Part shown: positions 24,802 through 32,733 of the stretch, piece by piece
Position numbering within the stretch: position 1 is the stretch's first letter
Layout: each line of letters begins with the position of its first letter
Assembly (NCBI RefSeq): GCF_015711645.1
Contig: NZ_JABTEX010000003.1
Span: 248,001 to 312,000, forward strand
Direction of reading: 5' to 3'
Source: Planomonospora sp. ID82291
GTDB taxonomy: Bacteria > Actinomycetota > Actinomycetes > Streptosporangiales > Streptosporangiaceae
Length of the DNA stretch: 64,000 bases
Notes under the pieces: generated by a model
Database searches by the model: none
The model's input: the letters and a program-made list of their open reading frames with translations, nothing else
Told to the model about the DNA's origin: nothing
Made by a program: the position numbers and the translations under genes

Positions 24802-25371
24802 ATGGCCATCATCGAAGGAAGCGCCCCGGTCACCGGACGCCACACCACCGCCGCGACCACCACCCCGGCCGCCGCGCTCACCCCCCGCACCCCCGCCGCC
24901 TACGCCTTCGGGGTCGCCCGCATCGCGCTGGGCTGGGTCTTCCTGTGGGCCTTCGTCGACAAGATGTTCGGCCTCGGCTTCGCCACCCCCGCCGCCAAGG
25001 CGGTCGTCAACGGCGGCAGCCCCACCACCGGCTTCCTCAAGGGCACCGGAGAGAACGCCCTCGGCGGCTTCTTCGGCACCCTGGCCGGCCAGGCCTGGGT
25101 CGACTGGCTGTTCATGACCGGCCTGCTGGGCATCGGCCTGGCCCTCATCGCCGGCGCCGGCCTGCGCATCGCCGCCGCCAGCGGCACCGCGATGATGCTC
25201 CTGATGTGGGCCGCCGAACTGCCCCTGACCACCAACCCCTTCATGGACGACCACATCGTCTACGCCATCGTCATGATCGCCCTGGCCCTGGCGAGCGCCG
25301 GCGACACCCTCGGCCTCGGCGCCTGGTGGGGCAAGACCGCCCTGGTCAAGCGGCTCCCCATCCTGAAGTGA
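24802..25371 (+). CDS. DoxX-like membrane protein
   Basis: 189 residues from the ATG preceded by AAGGAGA; a longer upstream frame passes through the regulatory region and is rejected. A Thr/Ala-rich start is followed by four hydrophobic helices (about residues 35-55, 98-120, 122-142, 150-170) with the DoxX-type opening RIALGWVFLWAFVDKMFGL and the acidic HIVYAIVMIALAL helix. DoxX proteins include the small subunit of thiosulfate:quinone oxidoreductase and mycobacterial redox-stress partners. Two DosR-like boxes upstream place it in the hypoxia set. Confidence 0.8.
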   Translation: MAIIEGSAPVTGRHTTAATTTPAAALTPRTPAAYAFGVARIALGWVFLWAFVDKMFGLGFATPAAKAVVNGGSPTTGFLKGTGENALGGFFGTLAGQAWVDWLFMTGLLGIGLALIAGAGLRIAAASGTAMMLLMWAAELPLTTNPFMDDHIVYAIVMIALALASAGDTLGLGAWWGKTALVKRLPILK

Positions 25372-25383
25372 CCGCCCGCACGC

Positions 25384-25422
25384 AAAGCGCCCGCCCTCCC
25401 TGACCCGGAGGACGGGCGCTTT
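25384..25422 (+). terminator. Rho-independent terminator after the DoxX-like gene
   Basis: AAAGCGCCCGCCCTCC pairs with a downstream arm ending GGGCGCTTT; the stem closes with A-T pairs that give the T-run. It begins 13 bases after the stop codon. Confidence 0.75.
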
Positions 25423-25606
25423 CCGCGTCCCCGCCCCCGCAAGGCCCCGCCCCCGCAAGGCCCTTCGCCCCCGACCGCGCAGGCCCTCGGCCCCTACAGC
25501 GCCCCACCCGCCGGCGAGACGCTGAAAACACCCGGACGGAGGCGGCACACCCCGCACACGCCCCCGCCGCAGAGAGCACCGAGACGGAAAAAGGAGACCG
25601 ATCCCC

Positions 25607-26125
25607 ATGCGCGCACTCGTGGTCTTCGAATCGATGTTCGGCAACACCCAGACGATCGCCGAAGCGATCGCCCAAGGCCTCACCACCCGCATGGACGTCG
25701 AACTGGCCGAAGTCGCCGACGCACCGACGGCCATCGCCGACGACGTGGACCTGATCGTCGTCGGCGGCCCCACCCACGCCTTCAGCATGAGCCGACCCGC
25801 CACCCGCCAGTCGGCCGCCGAACAGGCGCCCGACGGACTGGTCTCCAAAGGACAGGGACTGCGCGAATGGCTCGCCTCCCTCGACGGACGTCCCGCCCAC
25901 ACGACGGCCGCCGCCTTCGACACCCGCGTCAAGAACCCCTGGGTCCCCGGCTCGGCCGCGCGCGGCGCCGCCAAACACCTGCGCAGACACGGCTTCCCCA
26001 TCGTCACCGAGGCGCACAGCTTCTACGTGGCGGGCACCTCCGGCCCGCTGCTGGAGGGGGAGGCCGAACGCGCCCGCAACTGGGGCGCCGAACTCGGCGC
26101 AGCCCTCCTCGCCGCCACGCGCTGA
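25607..26125 (+). CDS. Flavodoxin family protein
   Basis: 172 residues. VVFESMFGNTQTIAEAIA is the FMN-phosphate loop of flavodoxins (T/S-x-T-G-x-T region) and DLIVVGGPTHAFSMS the second flavin loop. The length is that of a long-chain flavodoxin domain. It could pass electrons to the neighbouring oxidoreductases or act in redox stress. AAAAAGGAG precedes the ATG. No strong DosR-like box was found just upstream; a poor look-alike lies near 25457. A terminator separates it from the DoxX-like gene, so it has its own promoter. Confidence 0.88.
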   Translation: MRALVVFESMFGNTQTIAEAIAQGLTTRMDVELAEVADAPTAIADDVDLIVVGGPTHAFSMSRPATRQSAAEQAPDGLVSKGQGLREWLASLDGRPAHTTAAAFDTRVKNPWVPGSAARGAAKHLRRHGFPIVTEAHSFYVAGTSGPLLEGEAERARNWGAELGAALLAATR

Positions 26126-26132
26126 GCGCGGC

Positions 26133-26702
26133 TCAGATCTCGACGCCGCGGCGGAGCATCCGCCAGACCCTCTCGGCGATCTGCGTCCGCTCGGCCGCGA
26201 CGGGGACCTCGGCCAGGAGGAGGGCCAGCATGCCGACGGCCAGAAGCAGATCGTCGGTCGTCACCTCCGCCCGCACGCGGCCCGCGCGCTGGGCCTCGGC
26301 GAGCCCCGCCTCCAGAAGCCTCCCCACGCGCTCGCGCAGGCCGAGGATCCGCGGATCAGGCTGCGGCGGAACGCTGACCAGGCGGATGAACGTGGTCGAG
26401 GCGATCGTCTGCTCGGTGACCAGGGCCAGCACCTCGTCCAAGGAGGTCCCGGGTTCGGCGGCCAGCGCCTCCAGCTCGGCGATGCTGTCTTCGAAGACGG
26501 CCAGGACGAGACTGAGGCGATCGGGGAAATGCCGGTAGAGGCTGCCCTGCCCGACCCCTGCCGCCCGCGCGACATCGGTGAGCGAGGTGTCGTATCCGGA
26601 GACGGCGAAGGCCTCGCGAGCCGCCGCGATCAGCGCCGCCCGGTTGTGCGCCGCGGCTTTCGGTCCTCGGTTGGGTCGGCGGGCGGCGGTCACAACGGAC
26701 AT
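26133..26702 (-). CDS. TetR family transcriptional regulator
   Basis: 189 residues from ATG 26702. The DNA-binding region includes AFAVSGYDTSLTDVARAAGV and GSLYRHFPDR, a classic TetR helix-turn-helix. The C-terminal domain has the SBP/AefR-like pattern TFIRLVSVPPQPDPRI. Longer frames upstream run through a palindrome that looks like its operator, so they are rejected. It converges on the flavodoxin gene with a 7-base gap. The operator just before the start codon suggests autorepression. The inducer is unknown. Confidence 0.9.
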   Translation of the reverse strand: MSVVTAARRPNRGPKAAAHNRAALIAAAREAFAVSGYDTSLTDVARAAGVGQGSLYRHFPDRLSLVLAVFEDSIAELEALAAEPGTSLDEVLALVTEQTIASTTFIRLVSVPPQPDPRILGLRERVGRLLEAGLAEAQRAGRVRAEVTTDDLLLAVGMLALLLAEVPVAAERTQIAERVWRMLRRGVEI

Positions 26703-26706
26703 GATA

Positions 26707-26732
26707 CCGACCGGACGCATGAGTCCGGTCGG
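26707..26732. promoter_or_regulatory. Probable autoregulatory TetR operator
   Basis: A perfect 10-bp inverted repeat, CCGACCGGAC and GTCCGGTCGG, with a 6-bp spacer begins five bases upstream of the TetR start codon. A repressor bound here would block both initiation and elongation. Confidence 0.6.
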
Positions 26733-26899
26733 GGGCGGGGCCCTGCGCACCCGGCGAAGGCGCCTCCGGCCCCCGGCGGCGGACAGGCCGCGCCGCCGTC
26801 GTCCAGGCCCGGCGCCCCGCCGTGCACGGGGGGAGAGGCCGTGCATGCCGGAGACGCGTCCCCGGCCGGGCGACGGCCGTACGGGATGACAAAAGGGTC

Positions 26900-26951
26900 T
26901 TTCATCCTTATACCAAACAGAATTCAGCTTCTGTCTGGTATAAGGATGAAA
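26900..26951. repeat. AT-rich 52-bp inverted repeat
   Basis: Arms TTTCATCCTTATACCA (26900-26915) and TGGTATAAGGATGAAA (26936-26951) are perfectly complementary; inside them ACAGAA and TTCTGT pair around a 6-nt loop. The result is a 23-position stem with one mismatch. Its AT-rich composition stands out from the surrounding DNA. It begins 15 bases past the stop of the minus-strand gene at 26967, so it could be a terminator, but a mobile palindrome or an operator is also possible. Confidence 0.8.
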
Positions 26952-26966
26952 AGGGCGAAATCCGCC

Positions 26967-27335
26967 TCACCGGGGCCGGCGCAGCCACCGCAGAGCCGCG
27001 TCGGCGCAGTCTTCGGGGCCGGTGTTGAAGGCGATGGCCGCCCCGGGCGCGTGCCGCCGCACCAGGTTGACCACCTCCTCGAAGAGTTCGAGCAGCGATT
27101 CCTCTTTGCGGATGCCGCCACCGATCACCACACAGGCATGGTCCGCGCGGGTCAGCGCCTCCGTGATCACCCCTTCGGGATCCTCGTCGAGCGCCACCAG
27201 GCACCAGTCGGCATCGATCCCGTGATCGTCGAAACGGGCCCGGCCGCGTGCCATCGCCGCCTGGACCGGCTCCGGGTCCCAGCCCTGGATCTTGGCGGGA
27301 TCGAGACCGATCACCAGTACCCGTGCCGCTGTCAC
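26967..27335 (-). CDS. Small conserved Rossmann-like protein of unknown function
   Basis: 122 residues from a GTG with GAGGAGG upstream; the longer frame to 27464 lacks conserved character. The pattern is alternating beta/alpha: ARVLVIGLDPAKI, a charged helix, DADWCLVALD, ADHACVVIGGGIRKEESLLE, then GAAIAFNTGPEDCADA. The GGG-x-R motif and the FNTGP segment look like a conserved ligand site, but I do not recognise a named family or function. It has no partner gene on its own strand nearby; an AT-rich hairpin follows it. Confidence 0.7.
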   Translation of the reverse strand: MTAARVLVIGLDPAKIQGWDPEPVQAAMARGRARFDDHGIDADWCLVALDEDPEGVITEALTRADHACVVIGGGIRKEESLLELFEEVVNLVRRHAPGAAIAFNTGPEDCADAALRWLRRPR

Positions 27336-27485
27336 GCGTCCTCCTCGCGGGACGTCCCTACGCCCGGCCGACGGCGCCGCCGACCGGAGTGATGCCACGT
27401 TATCCCGGCCTCGCCGCAGGCGCGCTCCGGGACGTCGCGCACGGAGCGGCGCCTCGACCGCCATCCGGTCGGAGCCACGTTTGAT

Positions 27486-27503
27486 GCATAATTTTACTTA
27501 TGC
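27486..27503. promoter_or_regulatory. AT-rich inverted repeat, possible operator
   Basis: GCATAA (27486-27491) and TTATGC (27498-27503) flank TTTTAC in an AT-rich patch within a GC-rich region. It lies 151 bases upstream of the minus-strand gene starting at 27335. Its AT content suits a promoter or a small repressor site; nothing more can be said. Confidence 0.35.
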
Positions 27504-27580
27504 TGCATTCGCGGTGCGCTCCCCCTCGGCGTACCGGGCACCTCGAGGACCGCGGCGGTGGCCCGTCGTACGAGATCGCC

Positions 27581-27612
27581 CTGCTCAGGCTTCCGACTGC
27601 TCAGGCTTCCGA
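27581..27612 (+). repeat. Tandem 16-bp duplication across a stop codon
   Basis: CTGCTCAGGCTTCCGA occurs twice in a row (27581-27596, 27597-27612). The second copy contains the stop codon and last codons of the minus-strand gene ending at 27601. Confidence 0.9.
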
Positions 27613-28326
27613 AGGCCGGGGCGGGATGTCCTCCGGTGACGGCCGGGTGAGCCTGTCCGGGATACCGAAGTCCCAGTGCTCGCTGGTCATCGAGATGAGC
27701 CCCTGCGGGGTGCGCCAGCTGCGCGGCGTGATGACGCGGGAACGGACGCGCCACGGGCGGTCGTCCGCGGTGAGCCACAGTTCCCACGTCATCTGGTCGG
27801 TACTGTGCAGTTCCAGGTATCGATGCAGCTCGGCGGCCATCGGGTCCTCCTGCTGGGCGGACGGCCGCAGCAGGAACACATGGCGGCGCAACCGCTCCCC
27901 GTCCCGCTTCTCCGGGGTGACGGACCGCAGTCGGCCCAGTCGCTCGATCATGGTGATGGCCGGGTGCAACCCGTGGTTGGTGCACCCCGGAAGGCTGTCG
28001 GCCCATATCCATCGCTCACCCGTTGCGCGCGGCCCAGCCCCGCACGGCTCAGTTCCAGGCGGCCGGTAGTAGATCTCTGTGCCGATCCGCAGGATGTCCA
28101 TGCACCCGTCCTCGATCGTCTCCACGCTCCGCTCGAGATCGTTGGCGAAGTCCGTGACGCCCAGGATGCGTAGGACGGTGTCGCGGTTGTGATCGTCCCT
28201 CACGATGGTGTGCGCGGTCCTGGCGGTGCCGAGCCCCCTCCAGATCCGCTGGAGGTCCGGGGGCGGGCCGAGCGGTGGGCGGCGTGCGGTCAGCAGGCGG
28301 CGGAGTCGCGACATGCGCCGCAGCAT
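27601..28326 (-). CDS. Hypothetical protein with LppX/LprG-like pattern, no signal peptide
   Basis: About 241 residues from ATG 28326 (ATG 28314 is the alternative). Sequence features such as SVETIEDGCMDILRIGTEIYYRPPG, a central helix-rich part and the end LISMTSEHWDFGIPD resemble the LppX/LprAFG lipoprotein fold of actinobacteria, where a closing WDFG/YDYG-P motif is usual. Unlike those lipoproteins it has no signal peptide or lipobox, so it would be cytoplasmic. Family assignment is tentative. The frame extends much further upstream, but that part is only the opposite strand of the recombinase gene. Confidence 0.6.
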   Translation of the reverse strand: MLRRMSRLRRLLTARRPPLGPPPDLQRIWRGLGTARTAHTIVRDDHNRDTVLRILGVTDFANDLERSVETIEDGCMDILRIGTEIYYRPPGTEPCGAGPRATGERWIWADSLPGCTNHGLHPAITMIERLGRLRSVTPEKRDGERLRRHVFLLRPSAQQEDPMAAELHRYLELHSTDQMTWELWLTADDRPWRVRSRVITPRSWRTPQGLISMTSEHWDFGIPDRLTRPSPEDIPPRPSEA

Positions 28327-28364
28327 ATTCCCGCGACCTGCAAGGGGATACGGGCGGACATCAC

Positions 28365-28499
28365 CGGCCGGGCGGTGCGGAGGCCGGCGCCGGCCGGTGG
28401 ACACTACCCGGCGGGGCGGTCGATCCCGAAGGACCGGCGGACGCCCTGGTCCGGGAGATGCGGGAGGAGCTCGGCTGTCGAGGTGCCCGGGGGGCATAA
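28365..28499 (+). pseudogene. Fragment of a Nudix hydrolase with an intact Nudix box
   Basis: The short frame encodes GRWTLPGGAVDPEG followed by REMREELG, a full GX5EX7REUXEEXGU Nudix box. Real Nudix enzymes have about 130-160 residues with sequence on both sides; here the frame stops at 28499 and has no plausible start. I read it as a truncated remnant. It ends 35 bases before the tyrosine recombinase gene, whose arrival may have cut it. Confidence 0.6.
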
Positions 28500-28533
28500 T
28501 TCTGCCCACGCGTCGTCGGGGTCGTGGTGCCGG

Positions 28534-29589
28534 ATGGAGGCTGTGGTGGGCGGTGGTGATCCGCTGGTGCTCATGCGGGTTCCGGAGGCCGCGGCGGAGT
28601 TCGTGTCCTCGCTGCGGACGAAGAAGCTGTCGGTGAACACGGTGGCGGGGTACGAGCGGGACCTGCGGCTGGTGGCGGGGATCGCGGCGGATCTGGCGGG
28701 TGTGGCGGCGGCGGATCTGGAGGTGCGGGCGCTGACGGGGCGGCTGGTGCGCAGGGCGTTCGCGGAGTTCTCGCAGCCGCGGTCGGCGGCCAGTGTCAAC
28801 CGGGCCTGGAGCGCGTGGAACCGGTTCCTGACCTTCTGCGTGGCGGAGGGGCTGCTGGAGGGCAATCCGATGGCGGCGGTCCCCCGGCCGCGGCAGCCGG
28901 CCAAGGCGCCGAAGCCGTTCCTGGGGGACGGCACGGCGTCGGCGACGCTGCTGGAGCGGATCGCGGCGGGGGCCCGCAAGGCGCGTGATCCGTGGGTGGA
29001 GCGGGACCTGCTGGCGCTGGCGCTGGCGCTGGTGACGGGGATGCGGTCGGCGGAGCTGCTGGGGCTGACGCTGGGGTCGATCGGGGGTTCTCCCGGGGAC
29101 CGGCGGATCCAGGTGCTGGGCAAGGGCGGCCGGACGCGGTCGCTGCCGATCGAGCCTGCGGTGGAGCGGCTGGTCGAGCGTTACCTGCGCAGCCGGATGG
29201 AGCGGTTCGGGCTCGCCTCGCTGCCGGGGTCGGCGGTGCTGCTGGTGGACACGGCGGGTGAGCCGCTGCGGCGGGGCGGGCTGCAGTACCTGGTGCGGCA
29301 GTGCTATCGGTATGCGGGTGTCCACGACCGGGTGCAGCGGGGCACGCTGGTGCACGCGTTGCGGCACGAGTTCGCGACGCGGCTGGCGGAGCGGGGGGCG
29401 TCGGCGCACGAGCTGATGGAGTTGCTGGGGCACTCGTCCATCGTGACGGGGCAGGCCTATGTGGCGTCGTCGGCCCGTGAGGTGCGGCGGGCCGCGCAGG
29501 GCAATCCGGTGTACGGCGTGCTGGACCGGTTGCCGGCCGGGGGCGGCGGTGCGCCGGGGGGCGAGGGGGGTTCGGCTCCGGCGGGGTGA
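28534..29589 (+). CDS. Tyrosine recombinase, XerC/XerD-like
   Basis: 351 residues from ATG 28534. The N-terminal SAM-like core-binding domain covers about residues 20-115; the catalytic domain has Arg in TGMRSAELL, His-x-x-Arg in HALRHEFA, His in LLGHSS and Tyr in TGQAYVASS, so the active-site set is complete. A Gly-rich tail follows. It is single and not next to dif-like or phage genes that I can see, so whether it serves chromosome-dimer resolution or a mobile element is open. A Nudix remnant lies directly upstream. Confidence 0.85.
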   Translation: MEAVVGGGDPLVLMRVPEAAAEFVSSLRTKKLSVNTVAGYERDLRLVAGIAADLAGVAAADLEVRALTGRLVRRAFAEFSQPRSAASVNRAWSAWNRFLTFCVAEGLLEGNPMAAVPRPRQPAKAPKPFLGDGTASATLLERIAAGARKARDPWVERDLLALALALVTGMRSAELLGLTLGSIGGSPGDRRIQVLGKGGRTRSLPIEPAVERLVERYLRSRMERFGLASLPGSAVLLVDTAGEPLRRGGLQYLVRQCYRYAGVHDRVQRGTLVHALRHEFATRLAERGASAHELMELLGHSSIVTGQAYVASSAREVRRAAQGNPVYGVLDRLPAGGGGAPGGEGGSAPAG

Positions 29590-29738
29590 GGTGGGGGCGG
29601 GGCGGGGTCGGGCCTCGCCCGTCCCGTCGCCGTGCCGGACGGCGTCGGTGGCGACCTCGTTCACGGCGGAGTCGAGTGCCTCGGCGTCGTCGTGCGGCAG
29701 GCCGAGGGCCGCCGCCCGGGCGGCGGGTCTTCCCGCGG

Positions 29739-29993
29739 TCAGCGGATCTTCTTGACGAAGCGGCTGGCCGCGCGGTGGCTCATCCCGGTCTCGCCGCGCA
29801 CGATGAAGACCGCCTGGTCGAGTTCGCCGGTGGATTTGAGTTCGCGGACCTGTTCGACGAGTTCGGGGCTGAGGGTGCTGCCGAGCAGGGCGTTGCGGGG
29901 CCGCTGGGCCAGCCGTACGGCCAGCAGGATCAGGCCGATGACCAGTGCTGCGAACAGCGCGGTCAGCAGGATGATGGAGAGCGTGTCGGTCAT
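29739..29993 (-). CDS. Small membrane protein with ribosomal L7/L12-C-like tail
   Basis: 84 residues. One transmembrane helix (IILLTALFAALVIGLILLAV, about residues 7-26) is followed by a cytoplasmic part, LVEQVRELKSTGELDQAVFI and RGETGMSHRAASRFVKKI, that resembles the C-terminal alpha/beta domain of ribosomal protein L7/L12. Such membrane-tethered L7/L12-like proteins are frequent in actinomycetes and have no known function. It converges on the recombinase gene and diverges from the ABC transporter operon. Confidence 0.8.
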   Translation of the reverse strand: MTDTLSIILLTALFAALVIGLILLAVRLAQRPRNALLGSTLSPELVEQVRELKSTGELDQAVFIVRGETGMSHRAASRFVKKIR

Positions 29994-30135
29994 GGGGGTG
30001 CGGTCTCGCTTTCTCGGCGTGGATCAGTGTTCACCGGCCTATTCAATCCCGGGTGCCGCTGCGGCGGTAGGCGGTCGGGGGGCGTGCGGGCTGAGGGTGC
30101 GCGTGCGGGGTCCGGGCCGGGCGGGGTTAAACCGT

Positions 30136-30166
30136 TTGCGGAACTGTCGCAGGCTTCTGTTACGGT
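30136..30166 (+). promoter_or_regulatory. Candidate promoter of the ABC exporter operon
   Basis: TTGCGG (30136-30141) and TACGGT (30161-30166) with a 19-bp spacer match actinobacterial housekeeping -35/-10 elements. The GTG start at 30174 is only 7 bases past the -10 hexamer, and no Shine-Dalgarno is seen, so the transcript is probably leaderless. Confidence 0.5.
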
Positions 30167-30173
30167 CGCGGGC

Positions 30174-31094
30174 GTGTCTGAGCAACCTCTCATCTACGCG
30201 CGTGGTCTGGTCAAGAGATTCGGTGACTTCACCGCGGTCGACGGCATCGATCTGGACGTGGCCGCGGGTGAGGCGTTCGGTTTCCTGGGGCCTAACGGGG
30301 CGGGCAAGTCCTCGACGATGCGGATGATCAGCTGTGTGTCGATGCCGACCTCCGGTGAGCTGCGGATTCTGGGGATGGATCCGGTGCGGGACGGGTCGCG
30401 GATCCGGGGCCGGCTGGGGGTGTGCCCGCAGTTGGACAATCTGGATCCGGATCTGAGTGTGCGGGAGAATCTGACGACGTATGCCCGGTATTTCGGGTTG
30501 TCGCGGGCTGAGGCGCGTCGGCGGACCGAGGAGTTGCTGGACTTCGCGCAGTTGCGGGAGAAGGCCTCCGGTGCGGTGGAGCCGTTGTCGGGTGGGATGA
30601 AGCGGCGTCTGACGATCGCGCGGGCGCTGGTCAACGATCCGGATCTGGTGCTGCTGGACGAGCCGACGACGGGGCTGGATCCGCAGGCGCGGCATCTGCT
30701 GTGGGAGCGGTTGTTCCGGCTCAAGCAGCGGGGTACGACGCTGGTGCTGACGACGCACTACATGGACGAGGCCGAGCAGTTGTGCGATCGGCTGGTGGTG
30801 ATGGACGGCGGGCGGATCGTGGCGCAGGGGTCGCCGCGTTCGCTGATCGAGACGTATTCGACGCCCGAGGTGGTGGAGCTGCGGTTCCCCGACGAGGCCG
30901 ACTACGCGGGCAAGCTCGAGGGGATCGGGCGGGTCGATCCGCTGCCGGACCGGATCCTGCTGTACGCCGAGGACGGCGACGCGGCGGTGGCGGAGGTGCA
31001 CCGGCGGGGGCTGGCGCCCTCCAGCGTGCTGGTGCGGCGCTCGTCGCTGGAGGACGTGTTCCTGCAGCTGACCGGCCGGACGTTGGTGGACTAG
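30174..31094 (+). CDS. ABC-2 type exporter ATP-binding protein, DrrA/NodI-like
   Basis: 306 residues from the GTG at 30174; the frame is open far upstream but that part is not conserved. Walker A GPNGAGKSS, Q-loop VCPQLDNLDP, signature LSGGMKRR, Walker B LVLLDEP and the H-loop TTHYMDEAEQLCD are all present. The C-terminal extension after residue 220 with SPRSLIETYS and SSLEDVFLQLTGRTL is typical of DrrA/NodI-type ATPases. It pairs with the two following permeases. Substrates in this class are lipids, glycolipid-like compounds or drugs. Confidence 0.93.
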   Translation: MSEQPLIYARGLVKRFGDFTAVDGIDLDVAAGEAFGFLGPNGAGKSSTMRMISCVSMPTSGELRILGMDPVRDGSRIRGRLGVCPQLDNLDPDLSVRENLTTYARYFGLSRAEARRRTEELLDFAQLREKASGAVEPLSGGMKRRLTIARALVNDPDLVLLDEPTTGLDPQARHLLWERLFRLKQRGTTLVLTTHYMDEAEQLCDRLVVMDGGRIVAQGSPRSLIETYSTPEVVELRFPDEADYAGKLEGIGRVDPLPDRILLYAEDGDAAVAEVHRRGLAPSSVLVRRSSLEDVFLQLTGRTLVD

Positions 31095-31096
31095 CG

Positions 31097-31855
31097 GTGG
31101 CGCATCCGACGGTGGCCGTGCTCGAGCGGCATCTGTTCCTGTATCGGCGGCTGTGGCGGGCGTCGGTGTTCTCCTCCTTCGTGCTGCCGGTGCTGTTCCT
31201 GGTGAGCATCGGGATGGGGGTGGGGGGTCATGTCGGCCGGATCGGCGGGGTGGACTACCTGGCGTGGATCGTGCCGGGGGTGATGGCCTCGACGGCGTTC
31301 CAGATGGCGATCGGCGAGTCGACGTATTCGGTGCTGGGCGACTTCAAGTGGGTGCGGGGCTATCACGCGATGCGCGCCACTCCGGTCGAGATCCGCGACA
31401 TGCTGGCCGGCTGGCTGCTGTACATCCTGTTGCGGGTGGAGATCGCGGCGGTGGTGTTCCTGGGGGTGACGGGGCTGTTCGGGGCGCTGCGTTCGCCGTG
31501 GGCGGTGGTGACGCCGCTGGTGGCGGCGCTGGTGGCGGTCGCGGCGGCGGCTCCGGTGACGGCGTTCGCCGCCAGCATCGAGCACGACAGTTATTTCGCG
31601 TTGCTGTTCCGGTTCGTGATGATCCCTTCGACGTTGTTCGCGGGGGTGTTCTTCCCGGTGGAGCAGTTGCCGGCGGCGGTGCGTCCGCTGGCGTACGTCT
31701 CGCCGCTGTGGCACGGGGTGGAGCTGAGCCGGGCGGCGACGCTGGGCGGTGCTCCGCCGTGGCCGGCGGCGGTGCACGTCGCCTGTCTGGTGGTGTTCGC
31801 CGTCGTCGGGCTGGTGTGGGCGCGCGCGGCCTTCCGCACGCGGCTCCAGGACTGA
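31097..31855 (+). CDS. ABC-2 type permease
   Basis: 252 residues from a GTG two bases after the ATPase stop. Six hydrophobic helices and the ABC-2 signature near the C-terminus (FPVEQLPAAVRPLAYVSPLWHGVELSRA) identify a DrrB/NodJ-type membrane subunit. The MGVGGHVG and SPLWHGVEL segments recur in the next gene, so the two permeases probably act as a heterodimer. Translation is likely coupled to the ATPase. Confidence 0.9.
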   Translation: MAHPTVAVLERHLFLYRRLWRASVFSSFVLPVLFLVSIGMGVGGHVGRIGGVDYLAWIVPGVMASTAFQMAIGESTYSVLGDFKWVRGYHAMRATPVEIRDMLAGWLLYILLRVEIAAVVFLGVTGLFGALRSPWAVVTPLVAALVAVAAAAPVTAFAASIEHDSYFALLFRFVMIPSTLFAGVFFPVEQLPAAVRPLAYVSPLWHGVELSRAATLGGAPPWPAAVHVACLVVFAVVGLVWARAAFRTRLQD

Positions 31856-31869
31856 AGGAGGACCAGGTC

Positions 31870-32673
31870 ATGGTCACCACGATGCTGGCCGCCCGGGTCT
31901 CCCCCGGCCGGGTGGGTGCGGTGCTGGGCCGCAATGTGGCGGCGCTGCGTACCGGCCCGTCGTACTGGCTGGTGCTGCTGTCGGGGTTCTTCGAGCCGGT
32001 GCTGTACCTGCTGTCGATCGGGGTCGGGGTGGGGGCGCTGGTCGGGGGGCTGGAGCTGCCCGGCGGCGGGGTGGTGGACTACGCGGTGTTCGTGGCTCCG
32101 GCGATGCTGGCGGTGTCGGCGATGTCGGGGGCGCTGTCGGAGACGACGTTCAACTTCTTCTTCAAGATGAAGTACTCCAAGACGTTCGAGGCGGTGCTGG
32201 CCACGCCGGTCCGGCCGTTGGAGATCGCGCTGGGTGAGTTGTCGTGGGCGCTGGTGCGCAGTTCGCTGTACACCGGGGCGTTCTTGGTGGTGATGGTGGC
32301 GTTGGGGCTGACGTCGCCGGTGGGGGCGCTGGCGGCGTTTCCGGCGGCGCTGCTGGTGGGGGTGGCGTTCGGCGGGGTGGGGATGGCGATCAGCACGCTG
32401 ATGCGGGGCTGGCAGGACTTCGATCTGCTGACCACGGGGCAGTTCGCGTTGTTCCTGTTTTCGGGGACGTTCTCTCCGGTGCGGGATTATCCGGCCGTGA
32501 TGGAGGCCGTGGTGGCGGTGACTCCGTTGTTCCACGCGGTGGAGCTGGTGCGGGGGCTGGCGGTGGGGCAGCCGGGGTGGGGTCTGCTGGGGCATGCGGC
32601 GTACCTGGTGGTGATGGCGGTCGCGGGGTTGGTGTTCGCGGCGCGCCGGATCCAGCGGACGCTGTGCGTGTGA
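31870..32673 (+). CDS. ABC-2 type permease
   Basis: 267 residues, six hydrophobic helices, with FSPVRDYPAVMEAVVAVTPL and FHAVELVRGLAVG near the C-terminus as the ABC-2 signature. GGAGGACC lies just before the ATG. It is the third gene of the exporter operon and probably partners the previous permease. Nothing in the neighbourhood points to a particular substrate. Confidence 0.9.
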   Translation: MVTTMLAARVSPGRVGAVLGRNVAALRTGPSYWLVLLSGFFEPVLYLLSIGVGVGALVGGLELPGGGVVDYAVFVAPAMLAVSAMSGALSETTFNFFFKMKYSKTFEAVLATPVRPLEIALGELSWALVRSSLYTGAFLVVMVALGLTSPVGALAAFPAALLVGVAFGGVGMAISTLMRGWQDFDLLTTGQFALFLFSGTFSPVRDYPAVMEAVVAVTPLFHAVELVRGLAVGQPGWGLLGHAAYLVVMAVAGLVFAARRIQRTLCV

Positions 32674-32682
32674 GGTCTGCGG

Positions 32683-32719
32683 CTGCGGGTTCCGCACCGG
32701 GGGTGCGGTGGTCCCGCAG
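32683..32719. terminator. Bidirectional terminator between convergent genes
   Basis: CTGCGGGTTCCGCACC (32683-32698) pairs with 32702-32719 apart from a small internal loop. It lies between the ABC permease (plus) and the DUF952 gene (minus) and can serve both. Confidence 0.55.
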
Positions 32720-32733
32720 CGCGGGGCGGGGTG

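Noticed and set aside
25450-25466. GGCCCTTCGCCCC as a DosR-like box before the flavodoxin gene
   Set aside because: It lacks a base in the centre and has a mismatch in the GGGAC half; the region is full of GC-rich runs, so chance is likely.
27500-28069. 189-residue plus-strand frame opposite the LppX-like gene
   Set aside because: Codon pattern and composition suit the minus-strand gene; the plus-strand product has no domain and starts without a ribosome-binding site.
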